Assembly (NCBI GenBank): GCA_015501585.1
Contig: JADNRY010000018.1
Coordinates: 372,001 to 436,000 of the forward strand
Source of the DNA: Rhodocollybia butyracea
Taxonomy: Eukaryota > Basidiomycota > Agaricomycetes > Agaricales > Omphalotaceae
Length of the DNA: 64,000 nt
Reading direction: 5' to 3'
The notes under the pieces are model-generated. The model did no database searches. It had not been told where the DNA came from and was given only the letters and a program-made list of their open reading frames with translations. A program made the translations under genes and the position numbers. Of this stretch, positions 46,174 through 56,987 are shown piece by piece. The first letter of the stretch is position 1. Every line of letters starts with the position of its first letter.

Positions 46174-46877
46174 ATGTCCAACTCCCTATTTCGTGGATTT
46201 TCAACGATCTTAACAGCTACCCTCATTATGCCTCTTAGCTACCTTCCGAGTTTATCGAAACTATACGAGCTCGAAGGCCAGGCCGCCTTTTTGGCAATGT
46301 CAGCCTTCCTCAGCTGCGCCGCCATCGGTCAAATCGGACTCTGTCTCACCATGGTTTCCCTACCCCTCCAAAACGGTAAATACTACACGAGAATTCTTGA
46401 GATTTCTGTCGCATTATGTGAATGTATGTCTCCTAGTCCGTTCTGTTAAACATGATCAATTCATCATATCCAGTGCAATACTTGACGATGATATCGATGG
46501 TTCATCTGAATACTCGCGCCCCGTCCACTGGTAATATTATCTTCACTGACGTGAAAACAATAGCTTCCAGCATCCTTGCTCTTATTGTGAATATCTTCTA
46601 CATCATCTTTGTCATTCCCACTATCGTCGTCTTGGCTTTGTCCTATTACATCTACCCTCTCTCAGATGATCTTCGAAAATTTGGACTACTTGGGCCATGC
46701 ATCTGTAGGTCCTAGATCCTTTTTTTCACCAACTGTTCTATATACTAACTCTGCTCCCCAGTACTTCGTAGATTTGACATATACTGCATCACGATTCCTC
46801 AGTACCCCTCTGCAACACATTGGAAGGTTTTCTGTCACATGAAGGGGTATCCTGCTTGGTCAGATCGTAGGCGTTGA
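46174..46877 (+). CDS. Small multi-TM protein, copy 3, intact 198 residues
   Basis: Exons 46174-46423, 46474-46704 and 46762-46877 with GT-AG introns give exactly 199 codons with TGA. The protein opens MSNSLFRGFSTILTATLIMP and has about four hydrophobic segments: LIMPLSYLPSL, MSAFLSCAAIGQIGLCLTMV, ILALIVNIFYIIFVIPTIVV and a weaker one after QYLTMISMV. PLSDDLRKFGLLGPCI is a conserved loop, and the tail is basic (AWSDRRR). It is the only one of the three copies with every frame open, so it is probably the functional one. Family and role unknown; membrane location is inferred from hydrophobicity. Confidence 0.68.
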
Positions 46878-48597
46878 GTAGGCGTATTTATCCTCACTGT
46901 ATCTGCTCAGTCATCGAAAAATTTCATAGCCAATCCGTATGAGGGCATTGTCCATCTGTTTCCGTTTCTTCTTCAGGCTTAAGGGTTGGATTCAGCAAAC
47001 CATTGGCCCCAGATAATGACACTTAGCGACTCGGAGGACATGCCGTAATTTCCAGAGGAAACCTACGCCGGAAAATGAACCAGTGAGATCATACTGCCCA
47101 GTCAGAGGGGAGCGACCAATGTATACTGTCTTGGGACGAGAATGCAAAGACTCAGGAGAATTGATGAGTAATCCGATATGTGCCTCGAAATCATACTTGC
47201 CAACTGGTTTGCTCGGTTACGACGTACGGTACGAAGCCTTTGGTGCGTCTGAAGAAGTAGCGGCCATGAGCAGTATGGTTTTGTGTCAAGGATGAAAATG
47301 TCTGATGTGAGTAAATAGTTGGCGATCGCGAACAAAGGTGAGCTTTAAACTCGGTATCAGATGAGAGGTGCCTAGTGCTAAACGCGGGGAGATGTGCTCT
47401 CGAATTTATTCCATAATCCCATTCAAATTACAACAATAATATCGTTCACTTTGCCAGCTAAAAAGACCGACTTGAATAAGAACGGACAGTATAAGTATAC
47501 AGTCCTCCAACCAAAACATTTGATACTCTTGACGATCAACACCAACCTAGTACCTACAACCTGGGTGGAATCTCTGCGATTCATGGAACGATTGAGTAAC
47601 CTCAAGAATAAAAGAAGATATAAACCACCAACCATCACAGAATTCGATGTCGATGTCTTTAGCCAGGAAACCTTCTTCCTTGTACGCCTTCAACATCGCA
47701 AAGGTGGGCGCCTGTGCGATGTGCTCTTTGAACCCAGCTACAGGGCCTATAACAACAAAAATGAATGGAAAATGTTCCAATAGAGACAAATAATGATACA
47801 AATAATGATACAAATTATGGAAACAGAAGAGGGTAGGGAAGCAGCACATAGTCAAAAAGCAGTAGAGTGTGGAGCTTGGCTAAGCTGACCGTTATATTCC
47901 TCCTAGAGAAGATCGGAATATTAGGTCAATTTCACGGGCGCGGATAAGCCTACAATGAGCAGGAACGAGGAGGTGGGTGTTCCGTCTGATTTAAGCACAC
48001 GGGTTACGCGATATGTCAACTAAATTCATAGTCAGGATCAGAGACTCCAGTGTGGATGTGTGGAGTTGGACGGAGAAGGAGCAAGTGCGCTCGCAACACA
48101 CCGTGTTAGGTTCTTTGTCGGATAACGAAGATGCTTGATTTTGCCTCAGAAGTTCGATCATTCTGGCTTCCTAAACGGATGTAAGCACTAGTTTTCTGGG
48201 AACCACTTTTCTTCGAGCAAAAGAGAGGATGACGCGAAATAGGTTGAGCTCAAGAGCGAAAAGCGGATGAGCACTGACATTTCCCGGGGTAACGTGTATA
48301 GTAGCGATGACTATTATTTTCCCGGACGAGGTGGTTTGCCTGAAAGTCGGATCATCAGAATGAGCTGCGAGTGCATTACTCAACAAACACTAGGCTTACG
48401 GGATTTCGTTGGGTCCTTGTTCAAGGTCCAGCTTGATTTGTTCGTCAACCGACAGGGCCATGTGCGAATGGTTAGATCCTAAGATAGTCCGAGTCAGGTC
48501 CGAGTCGTAGATATCAAACTAGCGCCGGTTGTCCAATAACTTGAGCGCTGGCTTCGGAGTCATATCGATCCTCGAATTATTGCTTTGATCCACCACA
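46878..48597. other. Intergenic; 3' flank of duplicated block then unassigned DNA
   Basis: 46878-47215 matches the block flanks at 27550 and 39120. Beyond that, a minus-strand frame (47547-47855) reads VAGFKEHIAQAPTFAMLKAY but I cannot assign it. The last 200 bp should hold the methionyl-tRNA synthetase promoter; no clear TATA box was seen. Confidence 0.45.
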
Positions 48598-51314
48598 ATG
48601 GCTCAAAAAATCCGCTCTGCAGAAGGTCTTTTACAAGATATCCCTCCTCCCGGACATGCTGTCATGTACCCCCGCTTCCCGAACCCTTCAGATGTATTCT
48701 CATCCAGTTCTGTTCTAGACTTCCCAAGGATGGCGAAACAAATGTGCTTATTACTTCTGCTCTACCTTACTGTAATAACGTACCACATCTTGGTACGCGG
48801 TGAAGAAAAGTTTTTTCGAGGCTTCGATCTTACGGATGTCTAGGAAACATAATTGGAAGCACACTTAGTGCAGATGTCTTCAGTCGGTGTGTGATTCGTC
48901 CTCATTTCGTGAATCCTGCGCTAATACACGTTCTAGCTACAACCGTATGGCTCTTTAACGACATGAAGCGAAATTGCCTTTAATATCTGACGCCTAGGAA
49001 CGAGAAATCGCCGTACGCTATACGTCTGTGGAACTGACGAGTACGGGACCGCGACGGAGACACAAGCCTTGAAAGAAGGTATTACTCCGCAAGAGCTATG
49101 CGATAAATATCACGTACTTCACAAAGAAACCTATGAGTGGTTTGACATTGGGTGCGTCCTGGACTTCCACTCGTTGATCGATCTTAATCGATGAACGGTC
49201 TCAACAGATTTGACCATTTTGGTCGGACATCAACACCATCGCATACAGAGTACGCGATTTTCTGGATCTAACCAGCATCATAAGAAATTCACGCGTCTTT
49301 TCTGACTCCAGAATCTGTCAAGAAGTTTACACAAATCTGGGCAAGAATGGCTTCCTAGAACCGCAGAGCAAAGATCAAACGTATTGTGAAGATTGCGGGA
49401 GGCGAGTGAGCCCTATTTGGTACACAAGAAACTCTAGGTTTACATGCTGTGACTATGCAGATTTTTAGCGGATCGGTTTGTGGAGGGTATATGCCCTCAC
49501 TGTAGGTACGAGGTGAGTTGGAATATAATCCCGTCAAGTTCTCCCCTCATCATCATCAAGGACGCAAGAGGAGACCAATGTGACTCCTGCAGTCGAACCC
49601 TCGACGCCATCGAGTTGATCAAACCCCGCTGTCTGGTCAACAAAACCCATAAAGTCGTAGCCCGGAAATCGACGCACATGTACGTCAAACTTGATAGTCT
49701 TCAACCTCAAACCGAACAATGGATCAAGGAAACTTTTAAACGAGGCAAATGGTCCCCAAACTCGGTGATCAACGCCGACGGCGAAATCATCGATGCTCGC
49801 GTTAAAGCGGGTTTGATTCCTGCACCGTTAACGCGAGATTTAGCGTGGGGCGTTCCTGTTCCACGGTTAGGAAGACCGGATGACGATGTCATGCAGTCAA
49901 AAGTTCTTTGTGCGGTCTCTTTCAAACTCCTTCTACCTGATCTCATAATGAGGTCCATCCATAGATGTCTGGTTCGATGCACCGCTTGGGTACCCGAGTA
50001 TAACAGCAACCTACACTCCAGAGTGGAAGAAATGGTGGTTCAATCCGGACAATGTCAATTTGTATCAATTCATGGGCAAAGACAACGTCTACTTCCATGA
50101 GGTTTATTTCCCTTCCATTCAACTTGGTGATAAGCGAGATTGGACGATGCAGTATCATCTTTCTACGACAGGTACCGTTCATATGGCTTTAAAACATTAA
50201 ACCGTAAGCTTATGCCTGGCTTGTAGAATACCTGAACTACGAGGGTGGGAAGTTCTCCAAAAGCCGAAATCGTGGTGTCTTTGGACCCCAGGCTAAGGAA
50301 ACCGGTATACCTGCATCAGTGTGGAGATATTATCTGCTTTCAACGCGACCGGAGTCCGCGGATTCTATGTTTTCTTGGGCAGACTGCGTGAGTTAATGGT
50401 CAACGCTCGTTAGTGTCACCGGCTAAAAGATCATAAAATAGATCGCTGTCAACAACAATGTTTTGTTGAACAAGTAAGCTCGTTATTTCATCCTATCTTC
50501 TGAAGAAACCTCAACCTCTTATAGTTTTGGAAACTTTGTTAACCGACTACTTAAATTCGTCTCTTCTCAATACCAGGGTATCATCCCCGAAAGTGAAGAT
50601 GAGCCAGGACCTCTGTCTCCCAATGACCCACTGGATTCGGTTTTCATCACCGACGTAAACCGACTTCTTCAAGAGTACATCACCCTTCTAGATGCCGTCA
50701 AGCTTCGACAGGGTCTCCAAACCGTCATGGCCATATCCCAACAAGGCAACGGATACCTCCAGTCTTCGGGCCTGAACAAAGCCTTGATGACTTCCGACCC
50801 GAAACGATGTGCGCAGGTCGTATCGCGTGCGGTCAATCTCATTTACGTCCTATCTGTACTCGTCGCCCCATACATGCCTGGGACAGCAAGAGCGATGCTC
50901 GTTCAACTTAACGCTCCCGCCCGAGCTGTTCCTGAGGTCTTATCCACGGACATTTTAGCGGGTCATACAATTGGTGTTCCAGAGCATCTGTTCAAGAAGA
51001 TCGACGAGGGTATGGCAGATAAGTTTAGGGCGAGATTCGGGGGAAACGAAGGAAGTACCGCTTCCGCCGACGCGCCACCCCCAGTTGCTAAAGCAAAGTC
51101 TCAAAAGGGAAAAAAGGATGCGGCGGCGCCAGTTTTTACTGGAGAGCCGACACCAGAGATGATAGCTAAGGAAGCTGAAATAACGGAGCAAGGTGAAAAG
51201 ATTAGGGCTTTGAAAGCGAACGCCAAATCGCCAGAGACGGATGCGCAGGTCAAGCAGGAAGTAGAGACGCTGAAGAAGCTAAAGTCGGAGTTGGCACACC
51301 TACAGGGATTTTAA
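48598..51314 (+). CDS. MES1: Cytosolic methionyl-tRNA synthetase, 689 residues, 13 exons
   Basis: Charges tRNA-Met with methionine. ATG at 48598. Exon ends found by eye: 48598-48665, 48719-48792, 48844-48886, 48937-48944, 48998-49151, 49208-49249, 49312-49401, 49461-49512, 49561-49909, 49965-50171, 50227-50387, 50442-50473 and 50525-51314, totalling 2,070 nt (690 codons). The Rossmann start [16 protein letters not shown] carries the HIGH-type motif. [18 protein letters not shown], the zinc-knob cysteines ([24 protein letters not shown]), [16 protein letters not shown], the KMSKS variant GKFSKS and an anticodon-binding helical region follow. The C-terminus is a Lys/Glu-rich helix ([20 protein letters not shown]) like a WHEP-type RNA-binding appendix. 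Unusual features are the 8 nt fourth exon and a GC-AG intron at 49402. All key motifs are intact. Confidence 0.95.
48937..48944 (+). other. 8-nt microexon of the MetRS gene
   Basis: CTACAACC between AG at 48936 and GT at 48945. It supplies the middle of SRYNRTRNRR, restoring the conserved frame from SADVFSR to [11 protein letters not shown]. Confidence 0.8.
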
Positions 51315-52398
51315 CTGGTGTATCGTATAGGTATAATGTTCAAAACAAGTATTAGACCAATGTACTCTTCGGATAGCATCACTCCTTGACTAGCATCTCG
51401 TATAATGACGTATGAAAGCCAATAATTGGTGTACTCTATCTCTTCGTCAAGGCATATCCTCATTCTACTTCCTCGTAACTCTCCTTAGCATTGCTTCAGC
51501 ACGTCCTTGGGATAATTGCCACTGAGGTGTTTTCATGTAAACGCCGAACGGATCGACCGCATACTCCCCTTCCACGTTACGCCAAATGTGTTATGTTCTG
51601 CAGAGTCGTGTTGAGGTAAGAGTGGAATTATACGCGGAGTCCAGCGTGCAATGGTAGTGAGCCGTTGCCATTGCGAATATTATCGGACTATCTTTGGGTA
51701 CAAGCCTCAAGGAGGTTGCGCTTGAACCCTACGTTACCCCAGATCAACCTAGCTCATATAAGTAACCTGGATGAATTTGGTTATGTCCAGTTATATTTAT
51801 ACAAGGATAGTTGTATTAAGAAGAGAGCGCGAATACAACTACATAATATGAATGCAGTTAGTATTCCATTCGAGAAGGGGTGCGAGCTCGAATCGAGAAG
51901 AAAGCTCGAATTCGGAGCTGCAGATGAACGCAGTCAGGCACTTAAATACTGCAGTAAAAAGCCTCTTTGTATCGCCCCTGGAAGTTGTATTGAATGGTCT
52001 TCAATGCAAATGATATTGATTAATCCCAGTGGAATCTAAACTATTGTACTGCATAAGCAGTCATAAAGCCCATTGACATCCTAGTGTGCACCATTAGGAT
52101 GGACTGATGCAAGACGATACAGAGGGTGAGTAGTGAATGGATAGGAAATCATAAGTAAACAGATCATATAGGTGTTCTGGTCACAGCTATCCAGAGACAT
52201 CACGGTTCTGAATCACCAAAAAGGGGGTGGCGTTAAGTGAGGTTCGCATGGTCCTAACGAGAGTAGATGGTAGAGTCCGCGACCGTGAACCTCCATTTAC
52301 TAGTTATCGAGTTCGGAATTGCGCAAACACGCGATGTAACCGATCAGTGGGTGTGAGACCTTTGACAAAGGAAAGTGATAACGACAGTAGGATAGCGC
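51315..52398. other. Intergenic, no supported gene
   Basis: Convergent 3' region between MetRS (+) and MED19 (-). One 124-codon frame at 51665-52039 has no recognisable features. Confidence 0.5.
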
Positions 52399-54080
52399 CT
52401 ACACCGGTGTATGTTGCTGTACTGGTGCTGTGGAGTCCTGCGAAAAACTCAGTGACGAAATTGTACGCAGTGGAAGATTCTGTACCCACCATTTTCTGTT
52501 TCTTTATCATGCGCGGTCTAACGCCGTTGTTACCAGCTCGTGCACCAATAATCGCCTGAGGAATATTGGGTATGCCGCCGACATTGGCGTTGGTCCCGTT
52601 AAGATTCACTTGAGCTGCCACATTTCCATTGATAGACGGAGGCGGCTGAGGATCGTCCCGCTCCCGTTCTCTCTTTTTTCCTCTGGGAAGAGCAGAGACG
52701 GCCGTCACGGGTTGTGGCGCAGCGAATGTACCGCCTGCTGGAACGATTGAGCTTGCGCTTAAAGGAGGAGCACTGAGCGGATGTGGACCAGTGGGTGTTG
52801 CCGTCCGAAGCGGTGTGGCTACTCGAACGCCAGCTCCCGGTATTTGGACTGGTTGTGGAGTTGGTTTTGTGCTACCAGGCCTGATGCAGGTGGCGCAACG
52901 ACGGGTGCAGTATGTGGCCTTGGTGTACCTGGGCCACTAGGTCTTTGTGTTGATGATGGAGCGGATATTACGTGCTGTTGCAGATGCAGCGGACAAAGGC
53001 ACGGGGGTAGGAAGTGGTGCCGGTATTGGAGTCGAAGCTGCCGGTGAGGATTGTTGTGTGGGTGCCTGGGACTGTACCAGCATTTGAGCTCTGGCAAGTT
53101 TTTTGAGTTCTTTCTGCGAACGCCAAGCATATCGTGTCAAAAAGACAATAAATGATTATGGAATGCATAACAATACACACCCGTTTTTTGCGATCCTCGC
53201 GAGCTTGAGCTGTTAGAAGAACTAATGCACTGGGATTCCACTGTAGAGAGAGAGATAGAACCCATTGTGCATGAGTCTGAGAACAATACTTACACCTTTT
53301 AGTCCCTCTAAACTGACGGTGAATGCGTCCCTCTGCGTCCGGGAGTCAAACTCTGATATTCGAACGCGCTGCTTTGGAGGAGCTTGCATTAGCGTTGTTA
53401 GATAATCGTCTTTTTTTCAAAGAATGTTTTCCTGTTTTATTGAATCAACGACGAAGCAGAACAAAGAAAAATTAGCGAGCGCACCAGGGACACCGTTTAT
53501 AAGATGTTTGTAGCTGTTCTTCTTCTTCTTTTCTCCCTTTCCACCAGGTCCATCATCGTCATCAACATCCTGACCATCTGCAGCTGGAGTTTGAACATGG
53601 GCAACTTCCTTCCCTTTTCCTTTATCTAATGCCCCCGGTAATCCATTTTGCCCTGTCGTTGTCAAGGAGGTTGTTATCGTTCCATTTCTATCGTTTGGCG
53701 CTGGGTCCTCAGATGAATTGAGGAAAGGTCGTACATATCTGTCGTAGGCTTCGCGTAAATGAAATTGGCCCAATAGATCTTGTGTACTCTGAATATACGC
53801 AGGTGGCAGCTGCGGACCTTTGGATGAAGAAAATCAGGTCAGTTCGAGCTGGAAAAGTAGGAATTATGAGGAATCAACCTGGTGGAGGGAGAAACAAAGA
53901 TATTCGGTCGGCATTAGAATGTGGCGTGACTGAGTTGCGAGTAGGAGAAGAAGGACGAGATGAAGAGGCCACAGGTATAGTTGAAGGGCCGGCGACAGCG
54001 TTGGTGTCGGTACTGTCCATGAGATATGGAGCTCGTCGTTGTCGCCGTTCAGGGCAAGATTGCTTATTCAATTTGCTCAT
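52399..54080 (-). CDS. MED19: Mediator complex subunit 19 (Rox3-like), one-base frameshift in A7
   Basis: Subunit of the Mediator head that couples activators to RNA polymerase II. Start at ATG 54080; an internal ATG near 54020 (MDSTDTNAVAGPST) is an alternative. A Ser/Pro lead is followed by LLGQFHLREAYDRYVRPFL, a Gly/Asp linker, KKKKNSYKHLINGVPG, then after an intron KHSLKK|DDYLTTLM, QAPPKQRVRISEFDSRTQ, DAFTVSLEGLKG and an Arg/Lys helix REDRKKRKELKKLARAQM. The tail ends STAPVQQHTPV at stop 52399-52401, reached through an intron with GTGGGT and CGCAG ends. At 53411-53417 (seven T on plus) the frame breaks: six would give KKDDYLTT. This is either an assembly indel or a real lesion. Confidence 0.85.
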
Positions 54081-54210
54081 GTTTGATCGTTCGGCCCGAG
54101 GCTTCCAGGCCTGGACTTCGGCTCCTGTGATACCGATTAATACGTTTGAAAGACTCTAGAAAGACTCGAGAAAGATGCTACACAGAAGTACAAGAATAGT
54201 TTACAATAGA

Positions 54211-54225
54211 TATATATATATATAC
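54211..54225. repeat. AT dinucleotide microsatellite
   Basis: A short (TA)n run between the MED19 and MFS genes. Confidence 0.7.
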
Positions 54226-54268
54226 GCCTGAAATTACCGATGGCCTGTAGTCTCGTTCTCTGGCTCAC

Positions 54269-56987
54269 CTATACAGAAGTAGGCGTCGTGCTGCTGCTAC
54301 TCCCGTTTGGGCTTGAAGTGGCTCCGAACAAGTCCTTGCTCGCCCTCGATCTTCCCCGTTCAAGCGCATCCTCAACTCTCTTCTTACTCTTATTCTTCCG
54401 TGACACAAGATGTTTTTCAACGGGACTCCGCACCAAGATTGTGCATGTCAGAGCAGCAGTCAAAATTCCGCCTGCGACCACAAAGATGGCTTTGGGGAAA
54501 TATGCAACGGTATTGCCGTAAATTAATCCAAATAACAGAGGCTGTATGAGAAGGGTATGAAATATTCAGTGAACTTGACTCGACGAACGTTACTGAATAA
54601 ACTCACCCCAAGAATCATTTGTCCGATAGCTTGCAGCATCGCCAAAGCGCCGAAAAGCTTTCCAATACCAGTATCTGCCGGACCTTGAGTGCATCTTGTT
54701 CCGCTGCGATTTCTGTATCCTCGGTATCCGCCTGTGAAGACTCGGATCCTTCCAACAGCTGCCTCGCTTGGACTATACATAGAGCCAAACTTTGGCATGC
54801 CGGAATGAATCCAGAGCCAACGCTGCTAAGACTACTGGCAAAGACGAACAGCGCAGTTCTTTGAGTCTTAGAGTCGTGGGCCCAGCTTTCCGAAGCAATG
54901 CTCGCTTCGCGCATGTGGTGAACCAAGTCTGGCGCTGGGACTATACTGATCAAGACCTGTGATAATATATCGACGGCGAGAGAACATCGGGTTAAAGGAG
55001 GTCAAAGTTGATCTCGCCAGCAATTCGGCCCTTGGTTGGTTTAGGTTTCTTTCCTTTGCCGCTGGCGGGCGAAGGTGGCGATTTCGGTTTGAAAGTTGAA
55101 ATCACATCTAGGTTTTATGAGCCAATCATGAAATCAGAACATGGCTCAAGACTCACAGGGCAACAAGAATAACAAGACGACAGCTCGCAAGCCACTGAGT
55201 AAAGATATGAAGTAACTCAGTTGGTCGGCGGCCCATTGGTAAGTCTTCACGGCGTAGAGATACTTGATTTGGAAGAGACCCTGGTAAAACGACTAAAGTC
55301 AGAATCGCATGCTTCACATAAAAATAATAAATCGTACGGTAGAAAGCATATATAAAAACATTCCCGTTGCAAGGAACGTCAAGCTCCAGTCCTTCCTCTT
55401 CCGGATACCAGTAGATGTCGTGTCGGCGATCATCACAGGGAGGAACAGTGCCAAAGGACTGAAGAAGCGTTTGACGATGCTATCCTTTCGCTGAGCTAGA
55501 GGTTCGCTAGCATCTCCAATTCCAGTAGAACTTGGTCTCCCACTAACATCTTCTGTAGACCGTGATTTGCCCTTCACGTCACTATGGCCTTGGTGTGCCA
55601 ACCTTGCTTTAGCTTGCTGCTCTTTGGACAAGGACTCGGGGAACAAGAACGCCGTGAGTAGGAAATTCAGGCTTGAGAGGCAAATAGCCAACCAAAAGAC
55701 TTCCGTTACACTTTTCCCCTAAGAACATAAAATCAGTGAGTGCCGGGGTACTCTACTCTGTAATCGGCAATGTAAATATACCTCTGGGGTAACGGTCCCG
55801 ATACGGTCGATCCCCGGAATTCCATTCCTGATGATCCAGCTACCTATAATTGGTCCGACGGACACTCCCAGGAAGAAGACTCCATTGAAGCGAGAGAAAA
55901 CCGTTGCACGGGAACCTGCGGAGGTGCAGTCTGATACGTACGCAGAGGTAGCAGACTGAAGTGTTGACCATCCACCAAGTAGACCTTCTATTATAGGCGC
56001 GATGACCAAAAGCTTATGACCATGTGCGGATAAGGGTGAGCCTGGAGTCGCAACGAGAATGAATGTCATATCCCTAAAGGAGCAAGCATCAGTACCATTC
56101 TAAAGATGACAAAGATCTAACAAAGATCAGTATGAGAAACGGCAGCCCGAAAAGACGATATTCGCCGTCGGCGAAGTCCTTTGCACAAGGCACCTCGAGG
56201 GTACCCATGGGCTGTGCAATCTATGATGGTATACATGACGCTCAGAATATCGCGGAACGCCAAACGTACGTCAGTAACAGACCAAGAGTCGACATTGCCA
56301 AAACACGGGTCCTGCCACGTCGTTCGGAGAAGTGTCCCCACCAACCAGTAGTCAGCGCAGATAGTAATCCCATTGTTGTTGTTAATATTGTTTGAATACG
56401 CGCAGCCTCTTTCCCTACTGCAGGATCTGATAGACATCGCGACGAGGGTAACTTCCGAGGGTCATCTTCATTTTCAGAGTCGTCTTCTCCGTTCGGAATC
56501 TCGATGAATATCGGATCGCCGTAGTTTGTGGTGGTAGCATAGCGCCCAGGTAGATGAGGACCTAGTGGGTCAATTGCAGAATATAAGGAAAGTGCGTTTA
56601 ATGTGTGCTGGTTGGGTATGTTTTCGAGGGAATAATTAGAGGTTTGTTGTCGAGTGTGGTGTATAGAAACGCATGCAAGCTGAGTGAAGACCTCGACTCG
56701 AGGAGCCAGAGTCATACCGCGCTAGAAAGATGTCAGTTCGTGCTGCTCTTCTGGAGTAACAAGAGCGACATACCGTAAGCGACGCGGTAATCGCAAATGG
56801 GACCAGCCTGGAGTGTGTGTCAGCTTCCACGAGAAGAATTAGAGCAGACGACTGGCCATAGAGGTCTTGCTCTGTAGAAAGGCTTTGTTCGAGCCTCAGG
56901 CTGAGGCTGATCAGTGGCATTGGCGAGTAATGGTTGCCGTTCTCCAGCGGCCAGTGTTAATGAGGCTCTGACTTGCTCGCCCGCCAT
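54269..56987 (-). CDS. Major facilitator superfamily transporter
   Basis: Start at ATG 56987 (MAGEQVRASLTLAAGERQPL), stop 54269-54271. After a short cytosolic lead there is a helix region with NALSLYSAIDPLG and the loop GWWGHFSERRGRTRVLAMST, an MFS motif-A variant. Next come EGLLGGWSTLQSATSAYVSD and FNGVFFLGVSVGPIIGSWII (helices 4-5). NFLLTAFLFPESLSKEQQ starts the long central loop. The C-terminal half includes FFSPLALFLPVMIADTTSTG, ALFVFASSLSSVGSGFIPAC, KAIFVVAGGILTAALTCTIL and a basic Ser-rich tail. About twelve helices are expected. It resembles fungal DHA1/tetracycline-resistance-like exporters; the substrate cannot be told from sequence. Confidence 0.85.
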
